In this document: positions 26,369 through 35,056 of the stretch, one piece after another
How the letters are laid out: every line of letters starts with the position of its first letter
Position numbering within the stretch: position 1 is the stretch's first letter
Source: Billgrantia bachuensis
GTDB lineage: Bacteria; Pseudomonadota; Gammaproteobacteria; Pseudomonadales; Halomonadaceae
DNA length: 64,000 bases
NCBI RefSeq assembly: GCF_011742165.1
Contig: NZ_JAAQTO010000040.1
Coordinates: 1-64,000 of the forward strand
Direction of reading: 5' to 3'
Translations under genes and position numbers: made by a program
The notes under the pieces: model-generated
What the model was told of the DNA's origin: nothing
Database searches by the model: none
Seen by the model: the letters and a program-made list of their open reading frames with translations, nothing else

Positions 26369-28090
26369 ATGCGCGCCACTCAACTGTTGATCGCCACTCT
26401 CAAGGAAACGCCTGCCGACGCCGAGGTCATCAGCCATCAGCTGATGCTGCGTGCCGGCATGATCCGCCGCCTCACCTCGGGCCTGTACACCTGGCTGCCG
26501 GTCGGCCTGCGCACCCTGCGCAAGGTGGAGAGGATCGTGCGCGAGGAGATGGACCGCGCCGGGGCCCAGGAGGTGCTGATGCCGGCGGTACAGCCCGCCG
26601 AGCTGTGGCAGGAGTCCGGCCGCTGGGAGCAGTACGGCCCCGAGCTGCTGCGCCTGAAGGATCGTCACGAGCGCGACTACTGTGTCGGCCCCACCCATGA
26701 AGAGGTGATTACCGACCTGATGCGCCGCGAACTCTCCAGCTACAAGCAGCTGCCGGCCAATTTCTACCAGATCCAGACCAAGTTCCGCGACGAGATCCGC
26801 CCGCGCTTCGGGGTGATGCGCTCGCGCGAATTCATCATGAAGGACGCCTACTCCTTCCACATCGACCAGGCCTCCCTCAAGGAGACCTACCAGGCGATGT
26901 ACGATGCCTACGTACGGATCTTCACCCGCCTGGGATTGGACTTCCGCCCGGTGCTGGCCGACAACGGCGCCATCGGCGGCACCGGCTCCCATGAATTCCA
27001 CGTGCTGGCCGACTCCGGCGAGGACGATATCGCGTTCTCCACCGAATCCGATTACGCCGCCAATATCGAGAAAGCCGAGGCGCTGCCCGCGCCGCTGGGT
27101 ACCACACCTGAGCGAGCCGCACCCAGCGAGGAGCTGCGCCTGGTCGATACGCCCAACGCCAAGACCATCGCCGCCCTGGTGGAGCAGCACGGACTGCCCA
27201 TCGAAAAGACCATCAAGACGCTGATGGTGCGCGCGGCCGAGGGCGGCCTGATCGCCCTGCTGGTGCGTGGCGACCACGAGCTCAACGAGGTCAAGGCCGA
27301 GAATCTGCCCGAAGTGGCCGCACCGCTGACCATGGCCACGGAAGAGGAAATTCGCGCCGTAGTGGGAGCCGGCCCCGGCTCGCTGGGTCCGGTAAACCTC
27401 GACATGCCGGTCATCATCGACCGCAGCGTGGCGCTGATGAGCGACTTCGGCGCCGGCGCCAATGTCGACGGCAAGCACTACTTCGGTATCAACTGGGAAC
27501 GCGACGCGGCATTGCCCAAGGTCGCCGACATCCGCAATGTGGTCGAGGGCGACCCCTCGCCGGACGGCAAGGGCACGCTCTCGATCAAGCGCGGCATCGA
27601 GGTCGGCCACGTGTTCCAGTTGGGCAAGAAGTACTCCGAGTCGATGAACGCCACGGTGCTCGACGACAACGGCAAGGCAGCCCACCCCTGGATGGGCTGC
27701 TATGGCATCGGCGTGACCCGCGTGGTCGCCGCCGCCATCGAACAGAATCACGATGAGAATGGCATCATCTGGCCCAATACCATTGCCCCCTTCCAGGTCG
27801 CCCTGGTGCCCATGAACGCGCACAAGTCGCAGCGCGTGCGCGGGGAGTCAGAGCGGCTCTATCAGGCGCTAACGGCGGCAGGCATCGACGTGCTGCTGGA
27901 CGACCGCGACCTGCGCCCCGGGGTGAAGTTCGCCGACCAGGAGCTGATCGGCATCCCTCACCGACTGGTGGTCGGCGACCGCGGACTGGACAATGGCGAA
28001 CTGGAGTACAAGGGGCGGCGTGACAGTGAAGCGACCATGGTGCCTGCCGAAAGTATCGTCGAGTTCCTGCGCGAGCGGGCCGGGGTGTAA
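26369..28090 (+). CDS. proS: prolyl-tRNA synthetase
   Basis: Charges tRNA-Pro in the cytoplasm. The 573 residues match bacterial-type ProRS (E. coli 572). The class II motifs are present ([42 protein letters not shown]). The middle INS editing domain (about residues 230-390) that removes Ala-tRNA-Pro contains [10 protein letters not shown], and the anticodon domain ends the protein. AAGGAAA lies before the ATG at 26369. A probable promoter is at 26271. Confidence 0.96.
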   Translation: MRATQLLIATLKETPADAEVISHQLMLRAGMIRRLTSGLYTWLPVGLRTLRKVERIVREEMDRAGAQEVLMPAVQPAELWQESGRWEQYGPELLRLKDRHERDYCVGPTHEEVITDLMRRELSSYKQLPANFYQIQTKFRDEIRPRFGVMRSREFIMKDAYSFHIDQASLKETYQAMYDAYVRIFTRLGLDFRPVLADNGAIGGTGSHEFHVLADSGEDDIAFSTESDYAANIEKAEALPAPLGTTPERAAPSEELRLVDTPNAKTIAALVEQHGLPIEKTIKTLMVRAAEGGLIALLVRGDHELNEVKAENLPEVAAPLTMATEEEIRAVVGAGPGSLGPVNLDMPVIIDRSVALMSDFGAGANVDGKHYFGINWERDAALPKVADIRNVVEGDPSPDGKGTLSIKRGIEVGHVFQLGKKYSESMNATVLDDNGKAAHPWMGCYGIGVTRVVAAAIEQNHDENGIIWPNTIAPFQVALVPMNAHKSQRVRGESERLYQALTAAGIDVLLDDRDLRPGVKFADQELIGIPHRLVVGDRGLDNGELEYKGRRDSEATMVPAESIVEFLRERAGV

Positions 28091-28106
28091 TCGTCGGCTG
28101 GCCGCG

Positions 28107-28757
28107 GTGTTGTTGGTCGCGGCCAGCCTGCTTGGCACACAGCCAACTTCCGCGCGGGAGCAGGGCAAGGATACCGACGGTGAGGGATCGGGCTTTCTCG
28201 ACGCCTTGCCCGTTGCCTTGCAATCTTCTCCCGCCCAGCGAGCACGGGTGGAACCCGATACACCCCCCTCGCTGCGCCAGACCCTCGATACGCTGGTCAC
28301 TACGACGCCCTCGCCGGACCAGATATGGGCGGCACGCCAGTGGATGACCCAGATGGAGCCCAGGCTCGCACGCTTCGTGCGCGACGAGGCCCTGCGCGGC
28401 GAGATGCTGACCCGCATCTACCATGAGGCCCGGCTAGCCGGGCTGTCCCCCGAGATCATCCTCGCACTTATCCAGGTAGAGAGCGCCTTTCAGCCCGAGG
28501 CAGTGTCGTCTGCCGGCGCGGTGGGGCTGATGCAGATCATGCCGTTCTGGATTCGCGAGCTGGGCCGCAGTGCCGACGACTTGATGGACCCCTGGCTCAA
28601 CCTGCGCTACGGCTGCACGATTCTCGCCCATTATCTGGCCGTCGAGCGCGGCGATCTCACCCGCGCACTGGCTCGCTACAACGGCAGCCTGGGCCAGACC
28701 TGGTATCCCGAGCGGGTGATGCGGGCCTGGACCGAAAACTGGTGGGTCGGACGCTGA
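28107..28757 (+). CDS. lytic transglycosylase (SLT domain)
   Basis: A secreted murein hydrolase of about 216 residues. The catalytic Glu lies in ALIQVESAF, followed by SSAGAVGLMQIMPFW and the later LARYNGSLGQ, all SLT landmarks. The hydrophobic N terminus ending near QPTSA acts as signal peptide. The start is uncertain: the frame stays open to an ATG at 27993 inside proS, but this would overlap proS by 98 bases; the GTG at 28107 is the best start after the proS stop, with only a weak ribosome site. It probably shares the proS transcript. Confidence 0.82.
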   Translation: MLLVAASLLGTQPTSAREQGKDTDGEGSGFLDALPVALQSSPAQRARVEPDTPPSLRQTLDTLVTTTPSPDQIWAARQWMTQMEPRLARFVRDEALRGEMLTRIYHEARLAGLSPEIILALIQVESAFQPEAVSSAGAVGLMQIMPFWIRELGRSADDLMDPWLNLRYGCTILAHYLAVERGDLTRALARYNGSLGQTWYPERVMRAWTENWWVGR

Positions 28758-28780
28758 TACGGCGTGGCGAACAATCCAAC

Positions 28781-28807
28781 AAAAAATGCCGGCCCAATTG
28801 GGCCGGC
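28781..28807 (-). terminator. terminator of the 38-codon gene (minus strand)
   Basis: GCCGGCCC-AATT-GGGCCGGC is a perfect 8-bp stem; on the minus strand it is followed by ATTTTTT. It lies 48 bases after the small gene's stop and also between it and the converging transglycosylase gene. A second inverted repeat (six G, AAAT, six C) is at 28812-28827. Confidence 0.82.
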
Positions 28808-28854
28808 TACTGGGGGGAAATCCCCCCTCCCCTGACGACTTGCTACAGACTGGA

Positions 28855-28971
28855 TCAGTGCTTGCGCTTGCGACGGTGGTCGCGGATCACGAAACCGACC
28901 CAACCTGCCATGAAAGCGACCATCATCGCGACGGTTACCAACCCAAAAACGACTGCATCATCCCAGTACAT
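28855..28971 (-). CDS. 38-residue single-span membrane protein, CcoM-like candidate
   Basis: A very small gene with a full set of signals: GGGGAG ribosome site 7 bases before the ATG, an FNR/ANR-type promoter upstream and a terminator downstream. The product begins MYWDDAVVFGLVTV, spans the membrane once (about residues 7-29) and ends in a basic tail RDHRRKRKH. It resembles what I recall of CcoM, the small subunit of cbb3 oxidase in pseudomonads, which would fit low-oxygen control; this resemblance is from memory and not checked. No cco genes are in the window. Confidence 0.7.
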   Translation of the reverse strand: MYWDDAVVFGLVTVAMMVAFMAGWVGFVIRDHRRKRKH

Positions 28972-29005
28972 GGTGGTTCTCCCCGTCACCTGATGTGATG
29001 GGTTC

Positions 29006-29047
29006 ACTCTAGCCGGATGATGCATATGGAATACTGACCTGCATCAA
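29006..29047 (-). promoter_or_regulatory. class II FNR/ANR-type promoter of the 38-codon gene
   Basis: On the minus strand, TTGATGCAGGTCAG (29047-29034) matches TTGAT-N4-(A/G)TCAA with one mismatch, and TAGAGT (29011-29006) is a fair -10. If the transcript starts at 28999, the box centre lies at -41.5, the exact position for class II activation, leaving a 27-base leader. Confidence 0.65.
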
Positions 29048-29128
29048 ATTTCGCCTCGGCTGCGGCGAGTGCCGCGCAGCGAATTGACACAGGTCAGTTT
29101 TTCGAGCGGGCTCGAGCTTCTCGAGAGA

Positions 29129-29635
29129 TCAGGGTGCCTTGCGGTCTTCGACCTGGGACGGTTCGACACCCGCGGGAAGCGGATGCCCCTTGGCCAGTTC
29201 GGCACGAGTCGCCTCGCGCACGTCGAGCACTTCCAGCGCATAACTCAGGGTGTGCCCGGCCAGTGGGTGGTTGGTGTCTATCACTACCGAATCATCACGC
29301 ACCTCGAGCACCGTGACGATCTGAGGACCGTCGTCGCCGGGAGTCTGGAAGCGCATTCCAGGCGCCAGGTCGTCCTGGGGGAAGGCACCGCGACCGACCT
29401 CCTGGATCAGGTTGTCGTTGCGCTCGCCGTAGGCCTCTTCGGGCGGCAGCGTAACGCTCAATTGTACACCGGGCTCCTGGCCCGTCAGGGACCGCTCGAG
29501 GCCGGCCATGATGTTGTCGTGACCATGCAGGTATTCGAGTGGTTTGGCGCGTGCCTGCGAGTCGTCCAGCACTTGGCCCTGTTCGTCGCTGAGTACGTAG
29601 TGCAGGGTCACGACCCGCTGCGGAGCGATATTCAT
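29129..29635 (-). CDS. FKBP-type peptidyl-prolyl isomerase, SlyD-like
   Basis: A cytoplasmic proline isomerase and chaperone of 168 residues. The FKBP core starts at VVTLHYVLSDEQGQVLDDS and is split by an insert-in-flap domain (about residues 70-125); DTNHPLAGHTLSYALEVLDV is the SlyD signature. The His/Cys-rich metal-binding tail of E. coli SlyD is missing; the C terminus is short and charged. AAAGGAG lies before the ATG at 29635. It follows rfaH by 44 bases on the same strand. Confidence 0.9.
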   Translation of the reverse strand: MNIAPQRVVTLHYVLSDEQGQVLDDSQARAKPLEYLHGHDNIMAGLERSLTGQEPGVQLSVTLPPEEAYGERNDNLIQEVGRGAFPQDDLAPGMRFQTPGDDGPQIVTVLEVRDDSVVIDTNHPLAGHTLSYALEVLDVREATRAELAKGHPLPAGVEPSQVEDRKAP

Positions 29636-29679
29636 GGCGGTCTCCTTTGGTCGGTTGGCGAGGCGGGCGCCAGGAGGAA

Positions 29680-30222
29680 TCATGTCCGCGGGCGTAGGTT
29701 CGCTACGGGCATCTCCAGCTGCTGCTGGCGATTGAGCAGGTTGAGCAGCACGATTGCCCGCTCGTCGCCCTTGTGGCTGGCAAAGACCGCCTGCAGATCC
29801 TTGAACGGCCCTTCGGTGATCTCTACCTTCTCGCCGGCGCGGAAATAGACGTTGGCGACGCTCTCCTGCCCCTGGGCGCCCTGCTCTCGCAGCATCGCAA
29901 CCAGCTCGTCGTCGACCGGCAGCGGGCGGTCGCCGAAAGTGACGATCCGGAGTACGCCCCGAGTCGAGCGGATCGGTCGCCAGTTGCTGGCGATACGGTC
30001 GAGACGGATGAACAGGTAATGGGGAAACAGCGGCTCGTCCAGCCATACCAGCTTGCCACCGCGCTTCTTCTGCACTTGCAGAACGGGGTGGAACAGCTCG
30101 TAACCCTGGTTGGCCAGATGCTCCGAGGCACGGAAGGACTCCCCTCCCTTGCACTGAACGACGTACCAGCGCGGCAGGCTATCGTTCTCGTCGTCGATCG
30201 GCTGACGTTCGCTGTGGCTCAT
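29680..30222 (-). CDS. rfaH: transcription antiterminator RfaH
   Basis: A NusG paralogue that binds RNA polymerase paused at ops sites and carries it through long operons such as those for surface polysaccharide. The NGN domain (about residues 18-115) has WYVVQCKGGE, PLFPHYLF and the RfaH-type HxxLxxQGYELFHP stretch; the KOW domain follows (FRAGEKVEITEGPF). The 180 residues are slightly more than E. coli RfaH (162), with an acidic N-terminal extension. AGGAGG lies before the ATG. No polysaccharide operon is in the window. Confidence 0.88.
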   Translation of the reverse strand: MSHSERQPIDDENDSLPRWYVVQCKGGESFRASEHLANQGYELFHPVLQVQKKRGGKLVWLDEPLFPHYLFIRLDRIASNWRPIRSTRGVLRIVTFGDRPLPVDDELVAMLREQGAQGQESVANVYFRAGEKVEITEGPFKDLQAVFASHKGDERAIVLLNLLNRQQQLEMPVANLRPRT

Positions 30223-30398
30223 GAAGGCCTCCTACCGGGATATCCTGCTGGCATCGGTGCCGGGGCTCTGCAACAATCGAGCGGCCGGAATATAGGCCTC
30301 CTGGGCCGCCCACCTCCGCCGAGCGGTGGGCCATTCTAACACTGTTGCCGGCGGCGGGCCGCCCCCCGGCCACTGTTCATCAAGGAGTTTCGCCACGC

Positions 30399-31766
30399 AT
30401 GACCATCCCTACCGCTCAGCGCAGTTGGGGAGCCGCATTTGCCATCTATCTTCGGGCTCCCGTGATCACCATGCTGTTCCTGGGGTTTTCAGCCGGCTTG
30501 CCATTCCTGCTGGTATTCTCGACCCTCTCTGCCTGGCTGCGCAGCGACGGTGTCCAGGTCGCTGCCATCGGCTTCTTCGCCTGGATCGGCATGCTCTATT
30601 CGATCAAGTTCTTCTGGGCGCCGGTGGTGGATCGCCTGGCCTTGCCGGGATTGACGCGCGTTCTTGGCCAGCGACGCAGCTGGATGCTGGTGGCCCAGGC
30701 CATGATCATCGGCGGCCTGGTGGGCCTGGCAAGCCTCGAACCACAGCAGAACCTGACGCTGGTGGCCGCTTTCGCCCTGTTGGTGGCCTTCGGCTCGGCC
30801 ACCCAAGACATCGCCATCGATGCCTTCCGCATCGAGTCGGCGCCGGATGACATGCAGGCGGCCATGGCCTCGACCTACATCATCGGTTATCGCGGCGGGC
30901 TGCTGGCTGCCGGGGCCGGCGCCCTTTACGTGGCCGCCTGGCTCTCCTGGCAGGCCGCCTACCTGAGCATGGCGCTATTGGTCGGTGTTGGTGTGATCAC
31001 GGTACTGCTACGTCCGGAACCCAAGCGCCTGTCGCTGAACACGCAACTGATCCATGAGCCCCGTGTGCGCGCCTTCATCCGTGCCAGCCGTGGCAAGCCG
31101 CGCCTGCTGCGCCGCCTGGGCGCCTGGCTGATCGGCGCCGTGGTCTGCCCATTCACCGATTTCATCACTCGACACCGACTCAAGGCGCTGTGGCTGCTGG
31201 TGTTCGTGGCCGTGTTTCGCATCAGCGACCTGGCCATGGCCTCTATGGCCAACCCCCTTTATATCGACATGGGCTTTTCGCTGGAAACCATTGCCAACGT
31301 CACCAACGTGTTCGGCATCGCCATGAGCATCGGTGGCGGCATTCTGGGCGGGCTGCTGGTGGCACGCTACGGTATCGGTCCGATCCTGGTATTGGGCGCG
31401 GCAGCGGCCACCCTGACCAACCTGCTGTTCGCTGCCCTGGCGCTGGCTGGCCAGAGCCTACCAATGTTGGTGATGGCCATCATCGGCGACAACCTGGCCA
31501 ACGGCCTGGCCAGCGCGGTATTCATCGCTTTCCTGTCGAGCTTGACCTCGCGCGCCTACACTGCGACCCAGTACGCCCTGTTCTCGTCGCTGATGACGCT
31601 GCCGGGCAAGTTCCTGAGCGGCTTCGGCGGGCTAGTGGTGGAGGCACAGGGTTACGCCACCTTTTTCCTCATCTCCACGGCCTTGGGGCTGCCGGCCATC
31701 GCACTGGCTATCTGGATCAGCCGCGACAAGGAGCTGGTACCAACCCCCACTCCTCGCGCGGCTTGA
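30399..31766 (+). CDS. ampG: AmpG-type muropeptide permease (MFS)
   Basis: Imports anhydro-muropeptides during cell wall recycling; loss or change affects beta-lactamase induction. The 455-residue protein has about 12 membrane segments and the AmpG landmarks GFSAGLPFLLVFSTLSAWL near the start and ATQDIAIDAFRIE. AAGGAG precedes the ATG at 30399; a longer in-frame ATG at 30345 lacks it. It is divergent from rfaH. Fits with the nearby amidase and transglycosylase genes, though they are not one operon. Confidence 0.91.
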   Translation: MTIPTAQRSWGAAFAIYLRAPVITMLFLGFSAGLPFLLVFSTLSAWLRSDGVQVAAIGFFAWIGMLYSIKFFWAPVVDRLALPGLTRVLGQRRSWMLVAQAMIIGGLVGLASLEPQQNLTLVAAFALLVAFGSATQDIAIDAFRIESAPDDMQAAMASTYIIGYRGGLLAAGAGALYVAAWLSWQAAYLSMALLVGVGVITVLLRPEPKRLSLNTQLIHEPRVRAFIRASRGKPRLLRRLGAWLIGAVVCPFTDFITRHRLKALWLLVFVAVFRISDLAMASMANPLYIDMGFSLETIANVTNVFGIAMSIGGGILGGLLVARYGIGPILVLGAAAATLTNLLFAALALAGQSLPMLVMAIIGDNLANGLASAVFIAFLSSLTSRAYTATQYALFSSLMTLPGKFLSGFGGLVVEAQGYATFFLISTALGLPAIALAIWISRDKELVPTPTPRAA

Positions 31767-31775
31767 CAGGGTACC

Positions 31776-33593
31776 TCAACCGTCGATCTGTTCCTGCAGC
31801 CAAGCCAGGGCGCCCGGCGTGGCACGCCATTGGTCGCGCATCAGCGTGCGATACTGCCACGCCTCGGCGCGGGTGCCAGGCTCGGCGACGCTATCCGGAC
31901 CCAGTTGCACCGGGCGGGTCTGCTCGGCGCAAAGCATGGGCAACGCATGTGGATTGTGGTGACGCACTTCGCGCAGCGCTTCGTTGGCCTCGTCGATGCG
32001 CTCGAGCCGAAACAACGCTAGCGCCCGACCCATGAGAAGGCCCAGCACTGGAGCGTCGTCGCGTCGAGTCTCGGCCACGGCCAAGGCTTCGCGGTTGCGC
32101 CCTTCGCGCAGCAGTTGGTCGAGCACCAGTTCCTGCAGGCCCAGGCTGTCCTGGTCATCGAGCGACAGCAAGCGTTCGGCCAGGCGTCGGGAACGCTCCC
32201 GGGCGCCCCGCTCCATGCCGACCACGAGCGCCAGACCGGTACGCAGCAGCACGGCGTTGTCGGCGCTGTCCCACAGGAAGGAACCCGCGCCCTCGTCGCG
32301 GACCCGTTCGAGCCAGCGCTCCAGACGATCGGCCAAGGGTTCGAACAGGCTCGGAGACATCCACGGCAGGCTGCCGAAGCGGCTGGTCAGGGCCAGGGTC
32401 AGCGACTCCACCACACGCGGCGAGTCGAGCCATTCGGGGTGGGCGCAGATTTCGCGCAGCCAGTCGCCGGCCTGAACCCAGGGGTCACCTTTGAGCCCCA
32501 GCGCGCTTTCGTCATCCACTTCCACCTGGAAGACCTTCTGCCAAGCGGCGAACAGGGTGTCCTCGCGGGCGCTGCTGTGATACTCCAGCTCCCCCGTGGC
32601 GGTGCGGTGCACGTCCAGACCGCGCGCCGTGGGCAGTTCCGACAGCAACTCCTGCAAGGCGGCCAGCGGCTCCGCCAGGTCCTCCTCGGCGTTGAGTAAC
32701 TGATCGGCCAGGGTAGCGCCGGGGTTCTCCGCCAGGTCGGCCAGGAACTGCAACTGGTCGGGCTCCAGTTCGCCCTTGCGGGCCAGACGCCGGAACCAGA
32801 AGCGCGCCCGCTCGGCGGCTTCCTCTTCGTGCCCCTCGTGCAGCAGCAGCATGGCTTCGATATAGGCCAGGGTCGGCGAATCGGGCAGTGCCTGCTGGGC
32901 CCGCACGAAGGCCGAACGGGCGCTGTCGAGGTCGTCGTTGTCCAGATGCATCAGGCACAGCCGCTCCAGGGCCACGCCACGCAGGAAGAGCGGGCCGCGA
33001 TCGAGCACTTCGTCGAGCAGTTCGGCGCGCTTGCGGATGAAGCCGCGCTCCTGGTAGAGGTCGATCAGCAGTTCGAAGGCGGGCTCGGCCTGGGTCGGCA
33101 GGCGCGACCAGTCGGCCCGCTGGAACAGCGATTCCAGGATCTGCTGGGCACGCCCTCGCTGGCCCGTTTCGGCGGCGATCAGCCCGGCCTCCAACAGGGC
33201 CTGGGCGGGAGCATTGCCGCTCTCCAGGGCCGCCTTGAGCGTCGGCCCCTTCCAGTCGCGCAGCGAGAGCATCCACATCAGGTGGTCGGGCACTTCGGCA
33301 GGCATCGAGACGGCCCCGCAGCAATGCTTGGTCTTGCGTCCGGAGTCGCACCAGCAGGGCTCGTTACGGCCCGGGCGTGCCAAGGGCTCGCAGGTAAAGC
33401 CGGCGCGTTCGAGCGGAGTCTGGCTCCACAGGATGGGTGCGAGTGCCTGGGCCATGGCCAGGTCGCCGCCCATCAGCACGGCACCCTCCTCACGCGCCCA
33501 GGCCATGAAGGCCGGGTAGCGCTCCTCCTCACGGATGGCTGCCAAGGCACCCGAAGCATAGCCCAGCAGCTGTTCCACCCATACTGCCAGCAT
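31776..33593 (-). CDS. SEC-C motif protein with TPR-like helices
   Basis: A 605-residue soluble protein. Near residue 75-95 it has PGRNEPCWCDSGRKTKHCC, the zinc-binding SEC-C motif found at the end of SecA. The remaining 500 residues are helical and Leu/Ala/Glu-rich, like tetratricopeptide repeats (for example LPDSPTLAYIEAMLLLHEG). Function unknown; perhaps a scaffold. GGAGAG lies 5 bases before the ATG at 33593. TACAAT just upstream may be its -10. It converges on ampG. Confidence 0.82.
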   Translation of the reverse strand: MLAVWVEQLLGYASGALAAIREEERYPAFMAWAREEGAVLMGGDLAMAQALAPILWSQTPLERAGFTCEPLARPGRNEPCWCDSGRKTKHCCGAVSMPAEVPDHLMWMLSLRDWKGPTLKAALESGNAPAQALLEAGLIAAETGQRGRAQQILESLFQRADWSRLPTQAEPAFELLIDLYQERGFIRKRAELLDEVLDRGPLFLRGVALERLCLMHLDNDDLDSARSAFVRAQQALPDSPTLAYIEAMLLLHEGHEEEAAERARFWFRRLARKGELEPDQLQFLADLAENPGATLADQLLNAEEDLAEPLAALQELLSELPTARGLDVHRTATGELEYHSSAREDTLFAAWQKVFQVEVDDESALGLKGDPWVQAGDWLREICAHPEWLDSPRVVESLTLALTSRFGSLPWMSPSLFEPLADRLERWLERVRDEGAGSFLWDSADNAVLLRTGLALVVGMERGARERSRRLAERLLSLDDQDSLGLQELVLDQLLREGRNREALAVAETRRDDAPVLGLLMGRALALFRLERIDEANEALREVRHHNPHALPMLCAEQTRPVQLGPDSVAEPGTRAEAWQYRTLMRDQWRATPGALAWLQEQIDG

Positions 33594-33681
33594 CACTCTC
33601 TCCGCCAGTTCAAAAAGGCGCATATTGTAACAGGGAAGCGTGGTTCGATGCTGCACACAAGCCAGGCATCGCTGCATGGAA

Positions 33682-34926
33682 TCATCGTCGCGCCCAGGCC
33701 AGCAGTGGGCGGGTGCGGGCATGCATGTCGAGGCGAGCCCCGAGGCGTACCAGGTTCCAGTAGTGCCCGTTCAACGTGCGTGACAACAGCAGCACGTCCG
33801 CCGGCGGCTGCAGGCGATCCATGGCAGCCCACACCTTGGGTGTAAGGTCGCGCAGGCGGCGATGCACCCGTACGTCGGAGAAGTCCTGTGGTCCAGGCTC
33901 GAACAGCGGCGCCACTGCCTCGGCGGATTCGCGATAGAGCGCCAGTGGCGCCCCGTGACCCTGGCGACCGCCCAGTCGGCGCAGGGCGTCGTCCATGGCC
34001 ATGGGGTCAGCCGCGAGGGTGGCATCGAGCAACTGCATCGTCGCCTTCAGGTGCGCTTGGGGCACCGCGATCACCGCGCCAAGGTCATAGATCACCAGCC
34101 GGCCCTCGGCGTCGACGGCAAAGTTGCCGGCATGCGGATCGGCATGCAGCTCGCCGTAGGTGAAGAGCTCTTCGGTGAGCCAGTCTGCCAGGGTCGCGGC
34201 GACACGCTGCCGCACGGCGTCGTCCATCACTTCCAGCTCGCGCAGCGGCGTGCCTACCACATAGCGCATGGCCAGCACCCGCGGGCCGGAGAGCTCGACC
34301 AATGGCTCGGGAAACAGCAGCCCTTCCAGATGGGCATAGCGCTGCCGATAGCGCGTCAGTGCTAGGGCCTCGGCGTGGTAATCGAGCTCGCTGCGCAGGC
34401 TGGCGGCGAGCTCCTCGAACAACGCGTCCAGGCGCGTCTGGGAAACCTTGAGCCAGCGGCCGAGGCGCATGATGCGCCGAAGCTGGGCCAGGTCGCTCTC
34501 CAGCACTTCGGCCAGGCCCGGGTACTGCACCTTGAGTACCAGCGTCTCGCCATCCTGGGTCACGGCACGATGCACCTGCCCCATGGAGGCACTGGCGAAG
34601 GGCCGGGGTTCGATCTCGCGAAAATGGACGTCCAGCTCGCCGTACTGCTCGACCAGGGTACTTCGTATGCTTTCCCATGGCATGGGCTCGGCCTGACGCT
34701 GCAGGCGTGCCAGCTCGTCGGCAAGATCCGGCGGCAGCAAGTCGTCCCATTGGGCCATGATCTGAGCCAACTTCATGGCCGGCCCCTTCAGCTCGGAAAG
34801 CCCTTCGAAAAGCGCCTCACCCAGCGCGCGCCAGTCGGCCTCGCCACCGAGCCGGCTGCGCAGCAGGGTGCCGCCGGTACGCGCCCCGAGACCAAGCAGC
34901 CGTCGCGTCCTTCCCCGCTCCCGCAT
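33682..34926 (-). CDS. AarF/UbiB (ABC1) family kinase-like protein
   Basis: A 414-residue protein of the ABC1 atypical kinase family. The N-terminal KxGQ-like region reads LKGPAMKLAQIMAQWDDLLP, followed by ASASMGQVHRA (the A-rich loop), the VLKVQYPG lysine, the catalytic HADPHAGNF and the metal-binding YDLGAV. UbiB acts in ubiquinone synthesis, but this type without the C-terminal membrane span is a paralogue of unknown role. GGAG precedes the ATG at 34926; the ATG at 34965 is possible but lacks a good site. Divergent from topB. Confidence 0.87.
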   Translation of the reverse strand: MRERGRTRRLLGLGARTGGTLLRSRLGGEADWRALGEALFEGLSELKGPAMKLAQIMAQWDDLLPPDLADELARLQRQAEPMPWESIRSTLVEQYGELDVHFREIEPRPFASASMGQVHRAVTQDGETLVLKVQYPGLAEVLESDLAQLRRIMRLGRWLKVSQTRLDALFEELAASLRSELDYHAEALALTRYRQRYAHLEGLLFPEPLVELSGPRVLAMRYVVGTPLRELEVMDDAVRQRVAATLADWLTEELFTYGELHADPHAGNFAVDAEGRLVIYDLGAVIAVPQAHLKATMQLLDATLAADPMAMDDALRRLGGRQGHGAPLALYRESAEAVAPLFEPGPQDFSDVRVHRRLRDLTPKVWAAMDRLQPPADVLLLSRTLNGHYWNLVRLGARLDMHARTRPLLAWARR

Positions 34927-35056
34927 GTTGGCGCTCTCCACTCTGTCGTTTTTCCGTCTTGGCATTGTACAGCTCGTCGCACTTTCGGACCCTGGCCATG
35001 TCGATCGATTACTGTAAGAATATCCATAAATGACTCGACTGCAGCGGAAAGGTGAC

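Noticed and set aside
26252..27823. Open frame of about 520 codons antisense to proS
   Set aside because: Same bias effect; the proS reading shows all class II synthetase motifs.
28812..28827. GGGGGG-AAAT-CCCCCC as a second terminator
   Set aside because: No T-run on either strand; the better terminator is at 28781-28807.
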